Assembly (NCBI GenBank): GCA_028023455.1 | Contig: JAQFVV010012423.1 | Span: 808,001 to 872,000 of the forward strand | Direction of reading: 5' to 3' | DNA: 64,000 nt | From: Epiperipatus broadwayi | Taxonomy: Eukaryota; Onychophora; Udeonychophora; Euonychophora; Peripatidae | Part shown: one piece after another, positions 34,477 through 47,589 of the stretch | How the letters are laid out: the number at the start of each line of letters is the position of its first letter | How positions within the stretch are numbered: position 1 is the stretch's first letter | Notes under the pieces: model-generated | Seen by the model: only the letters and a program-made list of their open reading frames with translations | The model's database searches: none | What the model was told of the DNA's origin: nothing | Made by a program: the position numbers and the translations under genes

Positions 34477-36457
34477 ATGAATAATTATATATTTCTCTTA
34501 TATCTAGAAGCAACAATGAAAAAAATAGCACAAGATTTTATAGAGGAAAAATATGGAGTACACTATTTTGATGACAAAGATATTACAAAATTGTTAAATA
34601 ATGAAGAGAAAATATGGTTTGATGAATTTAAAAGAGAAATAAAGAATTTGATATATAAAATGGAAAATAATAATAAATTTGAAAATAGAAGTAAAGAAAA
34701 TGTAAAGAAAAACAAAGAATTAACAGGGAAGGAAGAAGTAAGAAAGATTAAGTCTAAGTATGAAAAAGAAGTAGTTTTCTTAAAGTCAGATAAAGGGAAT
34801 AAATTAGCGATATTAGATAAAAAAGATTATTTAAAAAAAATGAAGGTTATGCTTAGTGATAAAGTGTTTGAAAAAGTTAAGAAGAATGACAGTGACTTAA
34901 AAAATAGAAGGATATATACATTAATTAAACATATTTATAAAGAGGGGTTAATAGACAGGTTAACATTTGAGAAAATAGGAAGTAAAGAATGTAAAACAGC
35001 AAGAATATATGGGGCTCCAAAAATTAACAAGGAAAATATCCCACTAAGGCCAATTATTGATTGTAAAGGATCTTATTTAGACAAAGTTTCAAAATGGTTA
35101 TCGAGTGAAATTTTTAAAAAATATGCTAATGAGTATGAAAATTCCAATATTAAAAATAATAAAATTTTAATAAATGAAATTAATGACATATTTAAAAAAT
35201 ATTAATACAGAAACTTAACGTTCATAAAAATGGACATTATTTCTATGAATACTAATTTAAATGTAAGTAAAGCAATCAATTTAGCTATAGAGAAATATAT
35301 TAAGGATAAAAATAAAACAATAAAATGTACCTGTGCATATTTTGGTAGATTTAATGGAATTATGTTGCAAGGATGTAGTTTTTGAATATAATACAGAATT
35401 TTATAAGCAAAAAGAAGGATTGTTAATGGGAGGAGCTCTTGGTGCAATTTTAAGTAATATTTATATGAATGAGTTTGATAAAAATATAACAGAAAATAAA
35501 AATGCTTCTTGTTTTTTAACAGATATGTAGACAACTATTTAATGATTTAATAAAAGACAAAGACAAATAAGCTGGTTTATTAATGATATTAATAAAATAG
35601 AGAATATAAAGTTTACAGTTGAGAAGGAAGACAATAATGAAATTGCATATCTGGATATAATGTTTCAAAAGAAATTGGTAGATAAAAAATGGTGTATTGA
35701 GACAAGTATTTATAAAAAGAACAATATTGGTAACAAAATAACAAGTTGGTTTTTCAACATTGATAGGAAATATAAAATTAGTTGTATATATTCAAGAATA
35801 TACAGGGCTGCAATGTATTGTTCAAGGAAAGAAGTTTATAATAAACAAAAAGATTTAATAATCAATGAGTTAAAAATGAATGGTTTCCCTGTATATATAA
35901 TTAAAAGAAGTATTGGAAAAATAGAGTGTAAGATAAAGAAAAATGAAAAGAGTGAAGTAAAAAAGAAAGATGAAAATAGATATATAGGAATAAAAACAAA
36001 TAATAATATCATAGTGAATAAGTTTAACAAAATTATAAAGAAGATTAATAAAAGATACAAAAGAATAATTAATACAAAAATAGTTAATAAAAAAAGAGAA
36101 AACCTATTAAATTTGATAGATAACAAATACATAGATTATAATAAAGATAATAAAGAAATAATTAATGGAGTATATGTGATAAAGTGCAAACAATGTCTAG
36201 ATAGTGGGATTGATAACAAATATGTGGGAGAAACAAAAAATTCTATAAAAACAAGATTAAAACAACATATGGCAGACAATAAATCACCGATATATATACA
36301 TACAAAAGAAACAGGACACAAATTTACACAAAGTTCAATAAAAATGAAGTTACATATGAAAAGTATTAAAGAAAGAAAAATAAAAGAAGCTATATTAATA
36401 AGAAAGATAAAACCAGAATTTAATAGAGATTCTGGGATTAGGATGAGATTGGTATAG
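34477..36457 (+). pseudogene. Penelope reverse transcriptase with GIY-YIG endonuclease, frameshifted
   Basis: Part 1 (34477-35205, 242 residues) has VVFLKSDKGNKLAILDKKDY and then ARIYGAPKIN...PLRPIID, the conserved Penelope RT start. After a TAA, the same frame continues with KMDIISMNTN, the first catalytic aspartate block. A frameshift near 35325 leads to GLLMGGALGAILSNIYMNE (35333-35530). The catalytic box reads RYVDN in a third frame at 35521-35535, where YVDD is normal. After two stops, frame 2 resumes and opens into 35660-36457 (265 residues). That part has RT thumb LDIMFQKK, then the GIY-YIG domain: GVYVIKC (170-176), CKQC, KYVGE (187-191), R199, H-rich HTKETGHK (214-221), catalytic-position E243 and N255. 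Stops, two frameshifts and the D-to-N change show that it is dead. Confidence 0.88.
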
Positions 36458-36649
36458 TTATAGTTATTAAATAAGATATATAGAGGTAAATATGTAAAGA
36501 GATAATTGTTTATAAATGAGTTGGGGATGATAAAAATGGTTAGGTTAAATAGGAGTATAAATGTGGGTATATATATATAGATATTGAATAATAAGAAAAT
36601 AATAAATTAATAAAATTAGCATAATATTTACGTATAAAACAGTATAATA

Positions 36650-36893
36650 AATAAAATAAAAAAATTATGAGAATTATATAAAAATAATAATAAAAGTTAC
36701 AGTGTATAAAATAAAAAATATATATGTAAATAAAGTTGTAGGGAATATATATATATATAAACATATAAGGCAGTATGATATAAATTTGTGAGAGTTGTAT
36801 AATGGTAATAAAATTAAAGTGTAAAAATAAAATAAAAAATATATATAAATAGAGAGTTGTAGGGGATATATATTTAGTTTAACTAACATGTAA
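36650..36893 (+). repeat. Tandem repeat in the Penelope 3' untranslated region
   Basis: Two units of about 120 bp share ATAAAATAAAAAATATATAT, GAGTTGTAGGG and GATATATAT. They start near 36650 and 36776. Confidence 0.7.
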
Positions 36894-37422
36894 TAGGGGG
36901 AGCTAGGGTATAAGATAATTTTTTGAAAAAAACGAATTTTTATTTTCATTTGGAAGATCAAAATAGACTTGGTGAGTTTAGGGATTATAATGTTTATAGG
37001 TTTTAAATGTTAAGAAATAATAATAAATATAAAATATTAATTTTAAAAGAAGAATGAGTAGGGAAATAATAAATATATGATTTGAAATTAAAAGAGTTTT
37101 AAAAATTGGGTTTATGAAGAATAGAGATAATTAGTAGATTGTTAATAATAATAAAATAAATAATTTTTCAGATTAATAGTTGTCCTTGAATGTATATATG
37201 TATAAAGTTAGGAATACACATGTATAATTTTTATTTATTTTCTATTTATGTAGTACATTTTATTTTATATTAATTGTTTTATTTGGGTTTCATTATTTAT
37301 TTCAGTTTTTTAATATATATATTTTATGTTGTTTTTTGTTTTTTATTGTTAAAATGTTTTATAGTGTTATTATATAGTTATGTTTTTTTATTTTATTTTA
37401 TTTTGTTCATTATATAATAGCT

Positions 37423-37478
37423 CTGAAGAAGACTGCAGGTCAGTCGAAACATAGGTGTCTGTGTATGTACAAATAAAG
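37423..37478 (+). promoter_or_regulatory. Hammerhead-like hairpin and poly(A) signal of the Penelope element
   Basis: CTGAAGA (37423-37429), one additional A, GACTG-CAGGT-CAGTC and GAAAC (37446-37450) are laid out like a hammerhead core with stem II. ATAGGT and GTC follow, so a two-pair stem III and a cleavage triplet can be drawn. The flanks do not form a convincing stem I, and the additional A separates core and stem II, so this looks degenerate. AATAAA follows at 37472-37477. Confidence 0.5.
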
Positions 37479-37519
37479 AGTTTTGCTAAAAAGTGTTTGA
37501 AGTTTGGACAAATTATATT

Positions 37520-40515
37520 TATAGGATATTACGGCAAACATAAAGAAAAGTGTGATTTTGGCTTTATTCAGATATATACTATTATAGATTTAATTCAGTA
37601 TATCTATGTTATATAATAAGTGCAGTTGTGTATATTATGAATCATATAATTTAATTATAAAAAAACACATGTTATTTTAAACTCACAGTTTTTCCATGAA
37701 TAAAGGCTAAAAAATAACAAAAATACATAGCAAAAAATATATGCATATACATGTTTGTTTAAATAGCAGTAAATACCATTTGACCTTTCTCTTTTTTTTA
37801 TTTTATTTAACAACAAAAATAATAATTTTGGGAGTCTTTGCTCAGTCTTCAATTTTGGATGATCGTGGTTATGGCAGTTTACAACAATCTTAATGGCAAA
37901 ATGTGTATATCTGGAACCATTTTATTTAGTCATGAAATATTTACTTTTGTAGAATGGTAGGCAGGATGGATCAGTAGAATTTATTAACAGGTTTTGAATG
38001 TGCCTTTTTGTAAATCAGGTGTTGATTCTTTTCTTTAGGGATATAGATAGACATTTCTTTGTTATGATGCTTCTTTCAGATATACATATTCGTGTTAATG
38101 TACTTCTAATATTGAGTTGTTCTAATAAATTGGGTAGTTATTCAGGGGACCATCTTATATTGGAACACCAGAAATGATGGATTGAGTTTTGATCCAATAA
38201 CTTCAGCTTTCAAATATGATTGGATTAAATCATCCCGGACAGACCAATGTTGACCAACTATTAGATTTTGATAGAAGTACTTTATAATAAAGCTGCCTTA
38301 TCTTCTATAAATACATAAAGCATACAAAGGAAAATTTTTTAAATTTTATTTATTATGTTAACACATTACTTAGTTAACATTAAATATATATGTATAGGTT
38401 AATAATAAATCACTTAATTCTAGTTAACGTTTTAAATAAAAAATTAGATAAAGAATTTAATTTCTATTTTGTCTGATCTTTTATTAAAATATAACTAATT
38501 ACAATGCCATAATTTTCTAATCTTTATCATTTATCATTAAAAAAATTAATCAATTTTATATTATCTTAATAACAACATTTTAAAAATCTATTTAGAATTC
38601 ATTATTCATTAATTGAATAAAATTATAATAATGGACAAAGCAATTAGAAAAGCATAACATTAGTTAGTCTTTTGAAATTGTTTGCAGATGATATAATTTT
38701 TTTTAACCTAATTTAAAGATGATTATTTAATAAGCTTTGAATTTAAACAAAAAGATCTCACTGAAAAATATGAACATAAAAGATTCATCATTATATTTCA
38801 AAATAATTCATTAAAGGTTCACAGGTGATTAAATTGTCTAAAATGTATTTTAAACAGGAATCCTTTAATTTAACCGTTTCTCTCATAAAATTAAAGTATT
38901 TGTAATTTAGAAGTTTAAAAAGTAATGCAAATTATCAGATTATGATTAGTATAAGAAAAAATTAATAAAAACAAATAATTAAAAGCACACATCTGATTTA
39001 TATAATAAAAGCTTAGTCTTTTGTTTATTGAAATATTTTATACAATTTGTTGGTGTGAACACTTTATCACTATTTGTTGAATCACAGTTTGGCTCTGACA
39101 ATTTTCAGTATTCAAACATCATAGATCTAAAAAACAAAGCATTTGTTTAGTTTATAACAACAGAGAAGTAGGCTGATTCTAACTTATGTTTTGTAATCTA
39201 TCTTCATAACAATTCACTTAGGTAATATCGCTGACCAAGAACTTAATTCAAGTAATACAAATGAATAATAAGTAAAGTTACTTATTTGTTTAGTAAGTAA
39301 TGTATATGTGCTACTCAGTAGGAATAAAATGATGCTCTTAATTACAGATTTATATCTTCACTATAGTGTAACTTACTTAATAAATGTGTCTGAAAAATGT
39401 TAATGCAATAAGTGACTAGAAACTTTTGCAGCAGGTTTTTGTAGTAAAGAATGGATTTTATATTAACATACTACATTAGATATTTAAGCTAATGATCTGA
39501 GTAATTCAAACCTTATAAGTTTTGAACATTTTTGCTAAGTACACTTTTTTATTATAATAAATTGCTTATCTTCATCTTTTCAGAAGAGTTCTTATGAATT
39601 ACTTCCTATTTGCAAAATTTTTGACTGAATATATAAGTGTGGTTTACTTTCTCTTACGCATTTAACATGTTTTGCTATTATTCCATATCACTATTATCAT
39701 CCTATGTTATGGTTGTTTAACAATTCATAAAATTGTTATCACCATTTTATTTTTCCTTTGTTTTATATATATGTGCAGTTTTCCAAACCAACAAAAAATT
39801 TATCTCTGAATTTTAATTCAAATGATGGCAGAGATTATCATTGATTCAATAACTCCAAAAAGCATAAATCAAACAACATTATAAGACAAATATTTATTCG
39901 AAGATACGAGCAGAAAGTCTCACAATAAATATGAACCCACACAAAGCATTATTTAATGATTTTAATCTATATTTTTAATTGTGAAGACAATTTGAAAATA
40001 TTTCTTGTTACCTATAATGAGAAATGGTTCATTTTTGTTCTCAAATAATTTAATATTAAAAAATACACAAGGCATAATTATTTAATCAATCTACTGATAA
40101 TGTTTATTAAAATTACATTAACCAGTAATTGAATTATGAAAATATTTCTGACCAATTTCTGCATTAAAAAGCTGATTTTTTTTATAAAGATAATTATTTT
40201 TATAAATATTAGGTTATTAATTAAACCCACAGTTATTGAAAATGTATAAATCAATAATTGTATTAATTTAAAATTTAAATATTCTTATTATTACAGAAAC
40301 AAAAATTTCAATAACATTTGTTATTTTGTATATTTAGTTTTTAAATATCATTTGAAAATGTGTGTCCCCCCTCCCTCCCCCAGCTCATATATATATATAT
40401 CTCTCTCTCCTTTGAGCTTCTCAAATGCATACTTTGCCCTCTGATTAAGCATTTGGTTATATATTTTAAAAAATTGTTTAATTTTCACATTAAAATTTGT
40501 CATTTTAAATATATA
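37520..40515. other. AT-rich spacer
   Basis: No gene-like frame, RNA or repeat supported. A CT-rich tract lies at about 40366-40412. Confidence 0.5.
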
Positions 40516-40517
40516 CA

Positions 40518-40745
40518 TACGAGAGAGGACCCAAAATAACCAGAATTTTATAATAAAAAATTGTTTATTTATCTATAAGTATTATAAATTTAATCTCCCA
40601 AAATACTGTCCATTTAATACAATACACCAATCTAAACGTGTTTTTTATGTAGTAGTCTTTTAACGCCTGCATCGTTTTTTTTTTTACCATTTCTAAGTCA
40701 GCAAAAAAAAAAAAAATGAGGCACGTTTTTTATTCGAGACAATAA
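40518..40745 (-). pseudogene. Possible mariner-like transposon end
   Basis: On the minus strand a short frame reads LDWCIVLNGQYFGRLN before a stop, resembling the C-terminal end of mariner-type transposases, where a C-I-x-x-N-G-x-Y-F pattern is common. Outside it, GACCCAAAATAACCAGAATT at 40529 resembles a mariner terminal repeat. No DD34D region is present and the other end was not found. Confidence 0.35.
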
Positions 40746-40967
40746 ACAGAAATCACACAGTATCCCAAAATTTTGTAACCAAGTTAAATTCATTTCTAAA
40801 AAATATAGGAAAGCAGCTGAAAATATTAGTTTCTAAATGATAAAAAAAAATCTATTCTTTGTCATACATGCTAAATTTTTTTTTTTTACATTAATGCTAA
40901 AATGCTTAAATATCACATTGAAGAGTAGTAATTAATTTATTGAAGGCACAGAAAGCATATGTAAATA

Positions 40968-41150
40968 CTTTAAACAGGCTTTAACCTGTGTTCAATGCGA
41001 TTTAAAATTCATAATAATCAAGCACATTTTGCCGAAAGAGGGATCTTCCAAACCACTATGTCATGGTTTGGAAGGTCCCTCTGTCAGCAAAATGTGCTTG
41101 ATTATTAGAATTTTAAAGTGCACTGAACACAGGCTAAAGCCTATTTAAAT
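40968..41150. mobile_element. Foldback MITE, 183 bp
   Basis: Nearly perfect arms meet near 41057-41063: TTTAAACAGGCTTTAACCTG outside, then TAATAATCAAGCACATTTTG and TTCCAAACCA inside, each with its complement on the right. No coding capacity. Confidence 0.88.
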
Positions 41151-41616
41151 ATCACATGGGAAAAAAGTTTATAACAATTGGATATTTATTGCCTAATAAC
41201 ATTTCAAAATTCCTTACTATATTTCCATTAATGCTAGGTAAACTAAGTATCATGAATTAGATTTTACCATTATTTCAAATGCATCAAATACTTGTTATAA
41301 TTATACTCCAATAATTATGTTTCTATTATTTTTGATCTGATTTCAAAATATCATGCTGACTTGAATGCAATTAAACAAACGGTACTAATCATTATTGCAT
41401 TACTGATAAATGAAATACAAATTCACCATGATAATAACCAAGATAATATGAATAGTGTGATGAATGTTCACAATTTAGAGTAAAAAGAAATGTTAAATTA
41501 TAAAGATATTTATCCATAATGTAGTATTTGTCACCATCTAAACATTACTATAATGCCTTCACAATTACTTTAGTTAATTCTCATTTAAAATCTTTTTACT
41601 TACACTTAATCTATTG

Positions 41617-41786
41617 CTTTTAAACCAAATATATCTATGCTAAGGTAAAAGCACTGAGTTAACTTTCAGCAACTTCTTGCCAGAATCATATAGCAAAATT
41701 AATTTGCACTATGATTCTGGCAAGAAGTCACCAAAAGTTAACTCAATACTACTAAGTTAGAATATATATATATTTGGTTTAAAAGC
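41617..41786. mobile_element. Foldback MITE, 170 bp
   Basis: Outer arms GCTTTTAAACCAAATATAT, middle TGAGTTAACTTT and inner ACTTCTTGCCAGAATCATA all pair with complements on the right half. It is a separate family from the 41.0-kb element. Confidence 0.85.
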
Positions 41787-41789
41787 ACC

Positions 41790-43612
41790 TCTTCATAGTG
41801 GCTTGACTCAGCTCACATTAATTTTATTAGGATATGAAAGAGTGTGAAGTTAAATAATTAATCTATTGCTATTATATTTAAAATTCCATATATTTTTTGT
41901 TCATGTCATTGTCCAAAATGACAAGTTGGAGCAGCTCAATCTAGAATCATTAGTCATTATTTCTATTTAAAGTTTTTTAAAAATAAAACAAATACTGTAA
42001 AATTGAATCTTGGTATTTCTGATTATCACAAAATATTTAGGTCTCTGCAAAAACTCTTTAACCCAAATGCAATTTTATTTTTTTCTTAATCTTGTTGACA
42101 GTGATTTTTTTCTAACTCTTCAACTTAGTTTCAAAGCACCTACTTCTGTTTTGAGTCATATAAAGACTTTATTTAAGTTAATAAAATTTTTAGTTAACCT
42201 ATGATTAGCTTACAGTTTTTTTAAAATTAAGATAGTATAATAATTTCAGTTTTGGATCAGCATGATTTTTCTTTATACACTTAACATGATGTGCCATTTT
42301 AGTCGATATTATGAAAATAATTCTAATGTCTTGAGAAAAAATGTCAATATATAATATAAATTATTTATCATTATCAAAACATGAGAATTTACAAGCTATA
42401 TTAGACCATTAACAACATAGATTTTCTAAATCTTATTAGTTCCCCTCTTTTCTTCCAAAGAGTAAGCTTGTGGTTAAGACCTTCCCTACCTTGTATTTTC
42501 AAGCGCACATGCTTAAAGATTTATTGTCTTAGTAATATTAAACTATTATTATACCTTTTTATGCTATTGTTGATTTTAATTGTCATGAACCATCCATACT
42601 TTGTTCAAAGATCTATTAAGTTACACCAATTTCTTTGATGTTTTTTTGCATACCTTCAGAAATACAGTAAATATTAATTTATCATTTTCTCTCATTTGCT
42701 ATATTTTATTTAGTCTCGTTTAATTTTTTAAAAAATATTACTATTAGAATCTATTCGTTTATTTTTTTATGAGGCTACTATTAATATTATTTAAAACAAA
42801 ATAAATTAACTACATAAACACGTTGAATATTTAAATTTCGTTATATTCCTACAATTTAGTGCCCGAGGATGCAGTCTAAAATATACTATCATCTAATACT
42901 TGATTTAAAATATGTGAAAATAATTAGCATTAAAAATCACTCATTTTATACCAATTTAAATTTATTAAATAAAATCCAAACTGAAATTTGATTTTATCTA
43001 CCGAAAATATTTTGATTTGCAGACGTGAAGATTCCAACTTACGCTTGAATTGACAATAATAATATAATTTTCAGAAATGGTTTTACTTCTAATTTATTAT
43101 AATTGGAAATGTTTACTACTTACTTTAGAAGAACAGACATAATGTCAATACCTTTTTCTACTTTAATTTTTATTAGTTAATGTTTTAATTAATTTTCATT
43201 TGACTTACTAATTAATATTTTGAAAATTAAATGTCACATAATATTATAGTTAAAGTTTAAGAGAAAAAATAATCCAATTAACAAATATATATTTTTTTAT
43301 GATTTTATGTTCCTTTTCAAGAAAATATTCCTAAAACTAAGGTTAAAACTTTGATGATCAAGAAATAAATGATAGGTGAAATAAAAATAACTGAGAACGG
43401 TTATTGTCTTCTTTCTTAATTTGGTAACGAATTTAATTACAAGTTTTTAGATTTGATTAGATAATTAAACATTTGCCAATTAAAATTGTCAATTAGATTT
43501 TGATCTTACTTGAATCTAAAACAGAATTTAAATAAAAATGTTTGCTTAACCCTTACACTGCGATTCATGAAACTTTTAGAAAATACGATTAAAGTTTAAT
43601 TAATTTAATTTT
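41790..43612. other. AT-rich spacer
   Basis: No supported gene or repeat. Confidence 0.5.
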
Positions 43613-43805
43613 AACTAAATCACATGTTCACCATTCTTTATGCTTTCACAAGCTACATACTAGTCTGGGGATATTGTATGAGTAGGCATTAAATAAGGAT
43701 TTTATGCACAAACCTTCATGCATGTATTGATTACTCTGGCTTGCACTAAATGGTGCTACTGTAGGGAGAGTTTTGCCGCTGTGTAATTTAATTTTATTAT
43801 TATAA
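43613..43805 (+). mobile_element. Retrozyme family B fragment
   Basis: The left part is the complement of the family B tail (CACCATTCTTTATGC), joined to CTAGTCTGGGGATATTG, GAGTAGGCA, GGATTTTATGCAC, TGATTACTCTGG and GAGAGTTTTGCC. It includes the 3' side of hammerhead stem I, but the core and GAAAC strand are lost. The 64-codon minus-strand frame across it is not a gene. Confidence 0.65.
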
Positions 43806-44242
43806 GCTAATAAATATTTTATATATAATATAATCATCATAACAAAATTTGTTTGACATGATTTAGTGGAGTGGAAAAAGGATGAACTTTAGAAGGTCAT
43901 GAAATGCTGCTGAAGCCTTAGGACTTTTGATGCTCAAACTTTTACAAACTTCCAATAAATAAAACATTTGATGCTCTTTTTTGTTTAAAAAATATATATT
44001 CAATGTTCATAGATATATGCTACTTTTCTCATAAGTTTTTTTTCAGTTTTGTTTATCATTTGCAAAAAGATTGAATGAATGTAATTTATTCCCAGACTTT
44101 AATATATCATCTGTTTATACTCTTAGAGGTTTTCATTTTCTATTTATGTCTTACATAAGAGTAAAACAATTTCTAATTACGAATTGACTATTTAAAGTGC
44201 ATTGTTACCTAGCAACACACACACACATATATATATATATAT

Positions 44243-44353
44243 ATGATTAGTTAGAGCATTATCTTAAAATTCAATATTCAAGAATCTGAGGGTCCAGGTT
44301 CAATTGCCATGCTAGTACTATCATTGGTCAGGCCAGCAATGCCTGAAAAAAAA
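44243..44353 (+). mobile_element. tRNA-derived SINE
   Basis: An A-box-like TAGTTAGAGCATT at 44246-44258 is followed by a B box GGTTCAATTGC at 44295-44305, about 50 bp apart, which is close to real tRNA spacing. An internal GGTCAGGCC...GGCCTG-like region follows, then a terminal run of A (44344-44352). It begins after a (CA)n(TA)n tract. It does not fold as an intact tRNA. Confidence 0.65.
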
Positions 44354-44359
44354 AGAATA

Positions 44360-46586
44360 CCTCTCAAAACAATGTTCATATACAAACCTGTGTGCTATTA
44401 CTAACAATTAAATGTATTTTGAAAATTTGAATAAAGTTAAATTTTTTTAAAGATATTCAATGCTTTATATTAGATGATGGAAATAGTCCAATATACAAAT
44501 AAAACCATCAGTATGATTTGCTGAATGAAATACTTCATGAACTTACCTTGCCAATTGATGTATTCAGAAATCTCTGGTATTTTATATTATTCTAAAATAA
44601 TTTTATTAAAACAAATAATATATGTTTACAAATGATATAATTGGGTAAGAATAAATATTACATTTGAACTATAGGCATAATAAATAATTACCTGATAACA
44701 TAATGGTAAAAAGGACAAAACTTAATGAATTAATACATGATAGTTTGGTCATCAAGGACTTTACCTAGAAAGCTGAAAAAGTTTCTAAGTTTCCTCATAT
44801 AAAAATTTTGTAGATAAGATTCTGTCTTTAAGTTTTTTTAAGAGTTTGTAGAAAATAAGAATCAATATCTGGAAAAGGCCGAGTAAATTGTTTCTTACAT
44901 CTGGCCAACCATACAGAGAATGTCAGGAAAATCAACAGTCTGATGGTTGGGATGTCGCCAGAATGCAGGCAGTATAATATTATTATGTTATCTAGTTTTT
45001 TATGTTTCAATTTAGAAGAAATTTATATACACGCAACTTGATTATATATATACAATTTCAATATTTTTAAACTTTTCTTATGACTATACCATTTATTTTA
45101 AATTCATTATATCACAATTATTTACTAAAGTAAAATCCAGACAATTTTTTTCATTACAATTGCATTTCATAAACAGTCTTGAGGCATTTCATAATACAGT
45201 CTTGACTCATCAGTTGAACTAAAGGCATTAAACTTGGATTTCCACACTCATGTTGACAGTTTGATATTTTTCCATTACATCCATCTCTTGACAAGTAGAG
45301 CTATTTTCTTCCATTTTTAAAACTTTGCAAAAAGACGTTCTTTACTATGCTATATTATATACACACATCCTATATAATATTTATTTTCATAGTTTTAATA
45401 ATTCAATGCATAAAAGTAGTAGATTATATAAAGATGATTACACCAGATTTGGTTAAACAAATGCAAGAAAATCCAAGGTTAACCGTTATTAATGCAAAAG
45501 TCAAAATTTCAAGCCACTCTGAATAAATTATGGGGGGAGGGGGATTAAAGATAATCACTCTATAAAATAGTAATAAGAATTTTAGAACCTTAAAATGCAA
45601 TTCTGTGAAGTATTATATTAATTAAAGAAAATAGAAAGATAATTTATTAAAGAATATTGTTTAAAAAGATTTTAAATTAAATTAATATTAAATTTGTTTC
45701 TTATTTGCTTATGAAAAATAATTGTTTCTCACTCATTTTTAGCTGTTTACTATGTCTGATTTCTTCTGATATATTTTTTTTTGCATGAAATAAAAATTCA
45801 TTATTTATTGTCACATTATAAAGAAACATTTTATAAATTTCTTAATCAACTGATTACCCAAGAACTTAAACTTTATTTCTTTGGATCCAATATATATTTA
45901 TAAATACTTGTAACAAACACCATTCTGAAATTAAACACAAACAAATATGACATCTAACATTGAATTTTCGAACAATGTTAAATGAGTGATATAAAGTTTC
46001 AATTTTTTGGAGATTTGATTTGTTATTTGATAACATTGAAATAGTTCCCATGCAAAAATTTAATATTATATTATTATAATGTTATATAAAATATAAGATA
46101 AGCTAACATATTTAGTATGCTTGATTATAATGGAAAAAATATAAGAAACTTTCAGGGTTATAAAATATTAGAATTAAGTGAATAATAAATCTATTACCAA
46201 TTACCATGTAGCTGGATAACAAGGGACATTTATTGTATAAACTATATCATTTAATAATTAAAACTTAAGATATAAATTTAATAATCAAACACATATAAAT
46301 ATGATTATCTTTATATGTATGCATATGTTTATCTAACTACATCATAGATAATAAAGTATAATAACTAAATAACTATACAGTTCTTCATTGGTTCTTCAAT
46401 AATTTTTAAATACTATTAATAATGGTAACCAAAATATAATTTTCGAAATTTTATAAAGTAGAAAAAAATATATTAAAATACTATATAATCATAAATTTAC
46501 CTAATCTTGTAAAGATATGAATAAATATGGAAGTCAAATTAATTTGAATAAATATAAAATAGGCTTTATGTACATAAAATAATAAG

Positions 46587-46620
<34 letters not shown>

Positions 46621-47585
46621 ATAAGATACTTTCTCAGATACTTTTTTTGAATATGAAATGAAAATTTTAAACTCAGGTATATTTTGAATATCTTATGTGT
46701 AACTGTTTCTCTATGCATTATTAAATGAATTGAATGTAATAAGGAAGGCTGTTTAGAAAAAGCATAAAATGTGCTTTAATCAAATAATTATAAGTATAAT
46801 AATTAATATACTGTATTTAATCTTTATTTTCTATCATATAATGACATCCATCTTTATTCATATGCAGTTCTTTAATGTAAACAACATTATTTTATTATAT
46901 ACTTTCAATTATTATATACTTTATTTCATAGTATAAACATAGATACTTATATACCGCAATTTCTTTAATACATAATTCTAAAACATATATGTGGCTTTAA
47001 CTACAATACATGCATGAGCACTTTGCTCTGCTATATGACAATACAACATAAAATACCTAACAAAAATTCATCACCACAGAGACCAGAAAAATATTCTAAA
47101 GATAAATAATACATAGGAAATAATCCTAAATATTAATTCTTAAATAAAAGAATATTAAAATAATTTTACCTTAAAAAATGTTCACACAAATAAATAATAT
47201 AACAATATTAAATATAAAAATAAGTTTTAAATTATGAAATATATGTACATCTGAGATAATTGCCTTTAAAATAATTTTACATGGTAATAATATATCATGA
47301 AGATTATATATTTTATTTAATAATAAACAAAGTTAAAAAAAGTATTAAGTAGTAAATAAAAGTTCTCTAAACAGTCTATATTTTCTGTTGAAGTAATTCC
47401 CTTGTCATTTTTTTAAAGAATTTTTTAGAGTGATGCACTTTCCAATAAATCTATTGTGCAGATGATTTCAATAATAAGTTGTTTATCAGTTGTATTTGCT
47501 TCTTTTTTTTTTTGCAGTATAAAGACTTTTAGAGATAAAGTTCAGCAGTGTTTTTCTGTTGGGTATTTTTAAATGTTCTTCATGC
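44360..47585. other. AT-rich spacer
   Basis: Only simple repeats are visible: a run of eleven G/A-rich bases near 45530 and an (AAT)n tract at 46588-46620. No gene-like frame. Confidence 0.5.
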
Positions 47586-47589
47586 CTAT

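Noticed and set aside
35202-36321. Minus-strand frames of 61-110 codons opposite the Penelope gene
   Set aside because: Leucine/phenylalanine-rich shadows of the lysine-rich Penelope coding strand.
40968-41150. Rho-independent-type terminator or pre-miRNA
   Set aside because: The perfect 80-bp arms and repeat-like ends fit a foldback element better; no evidence for processing.
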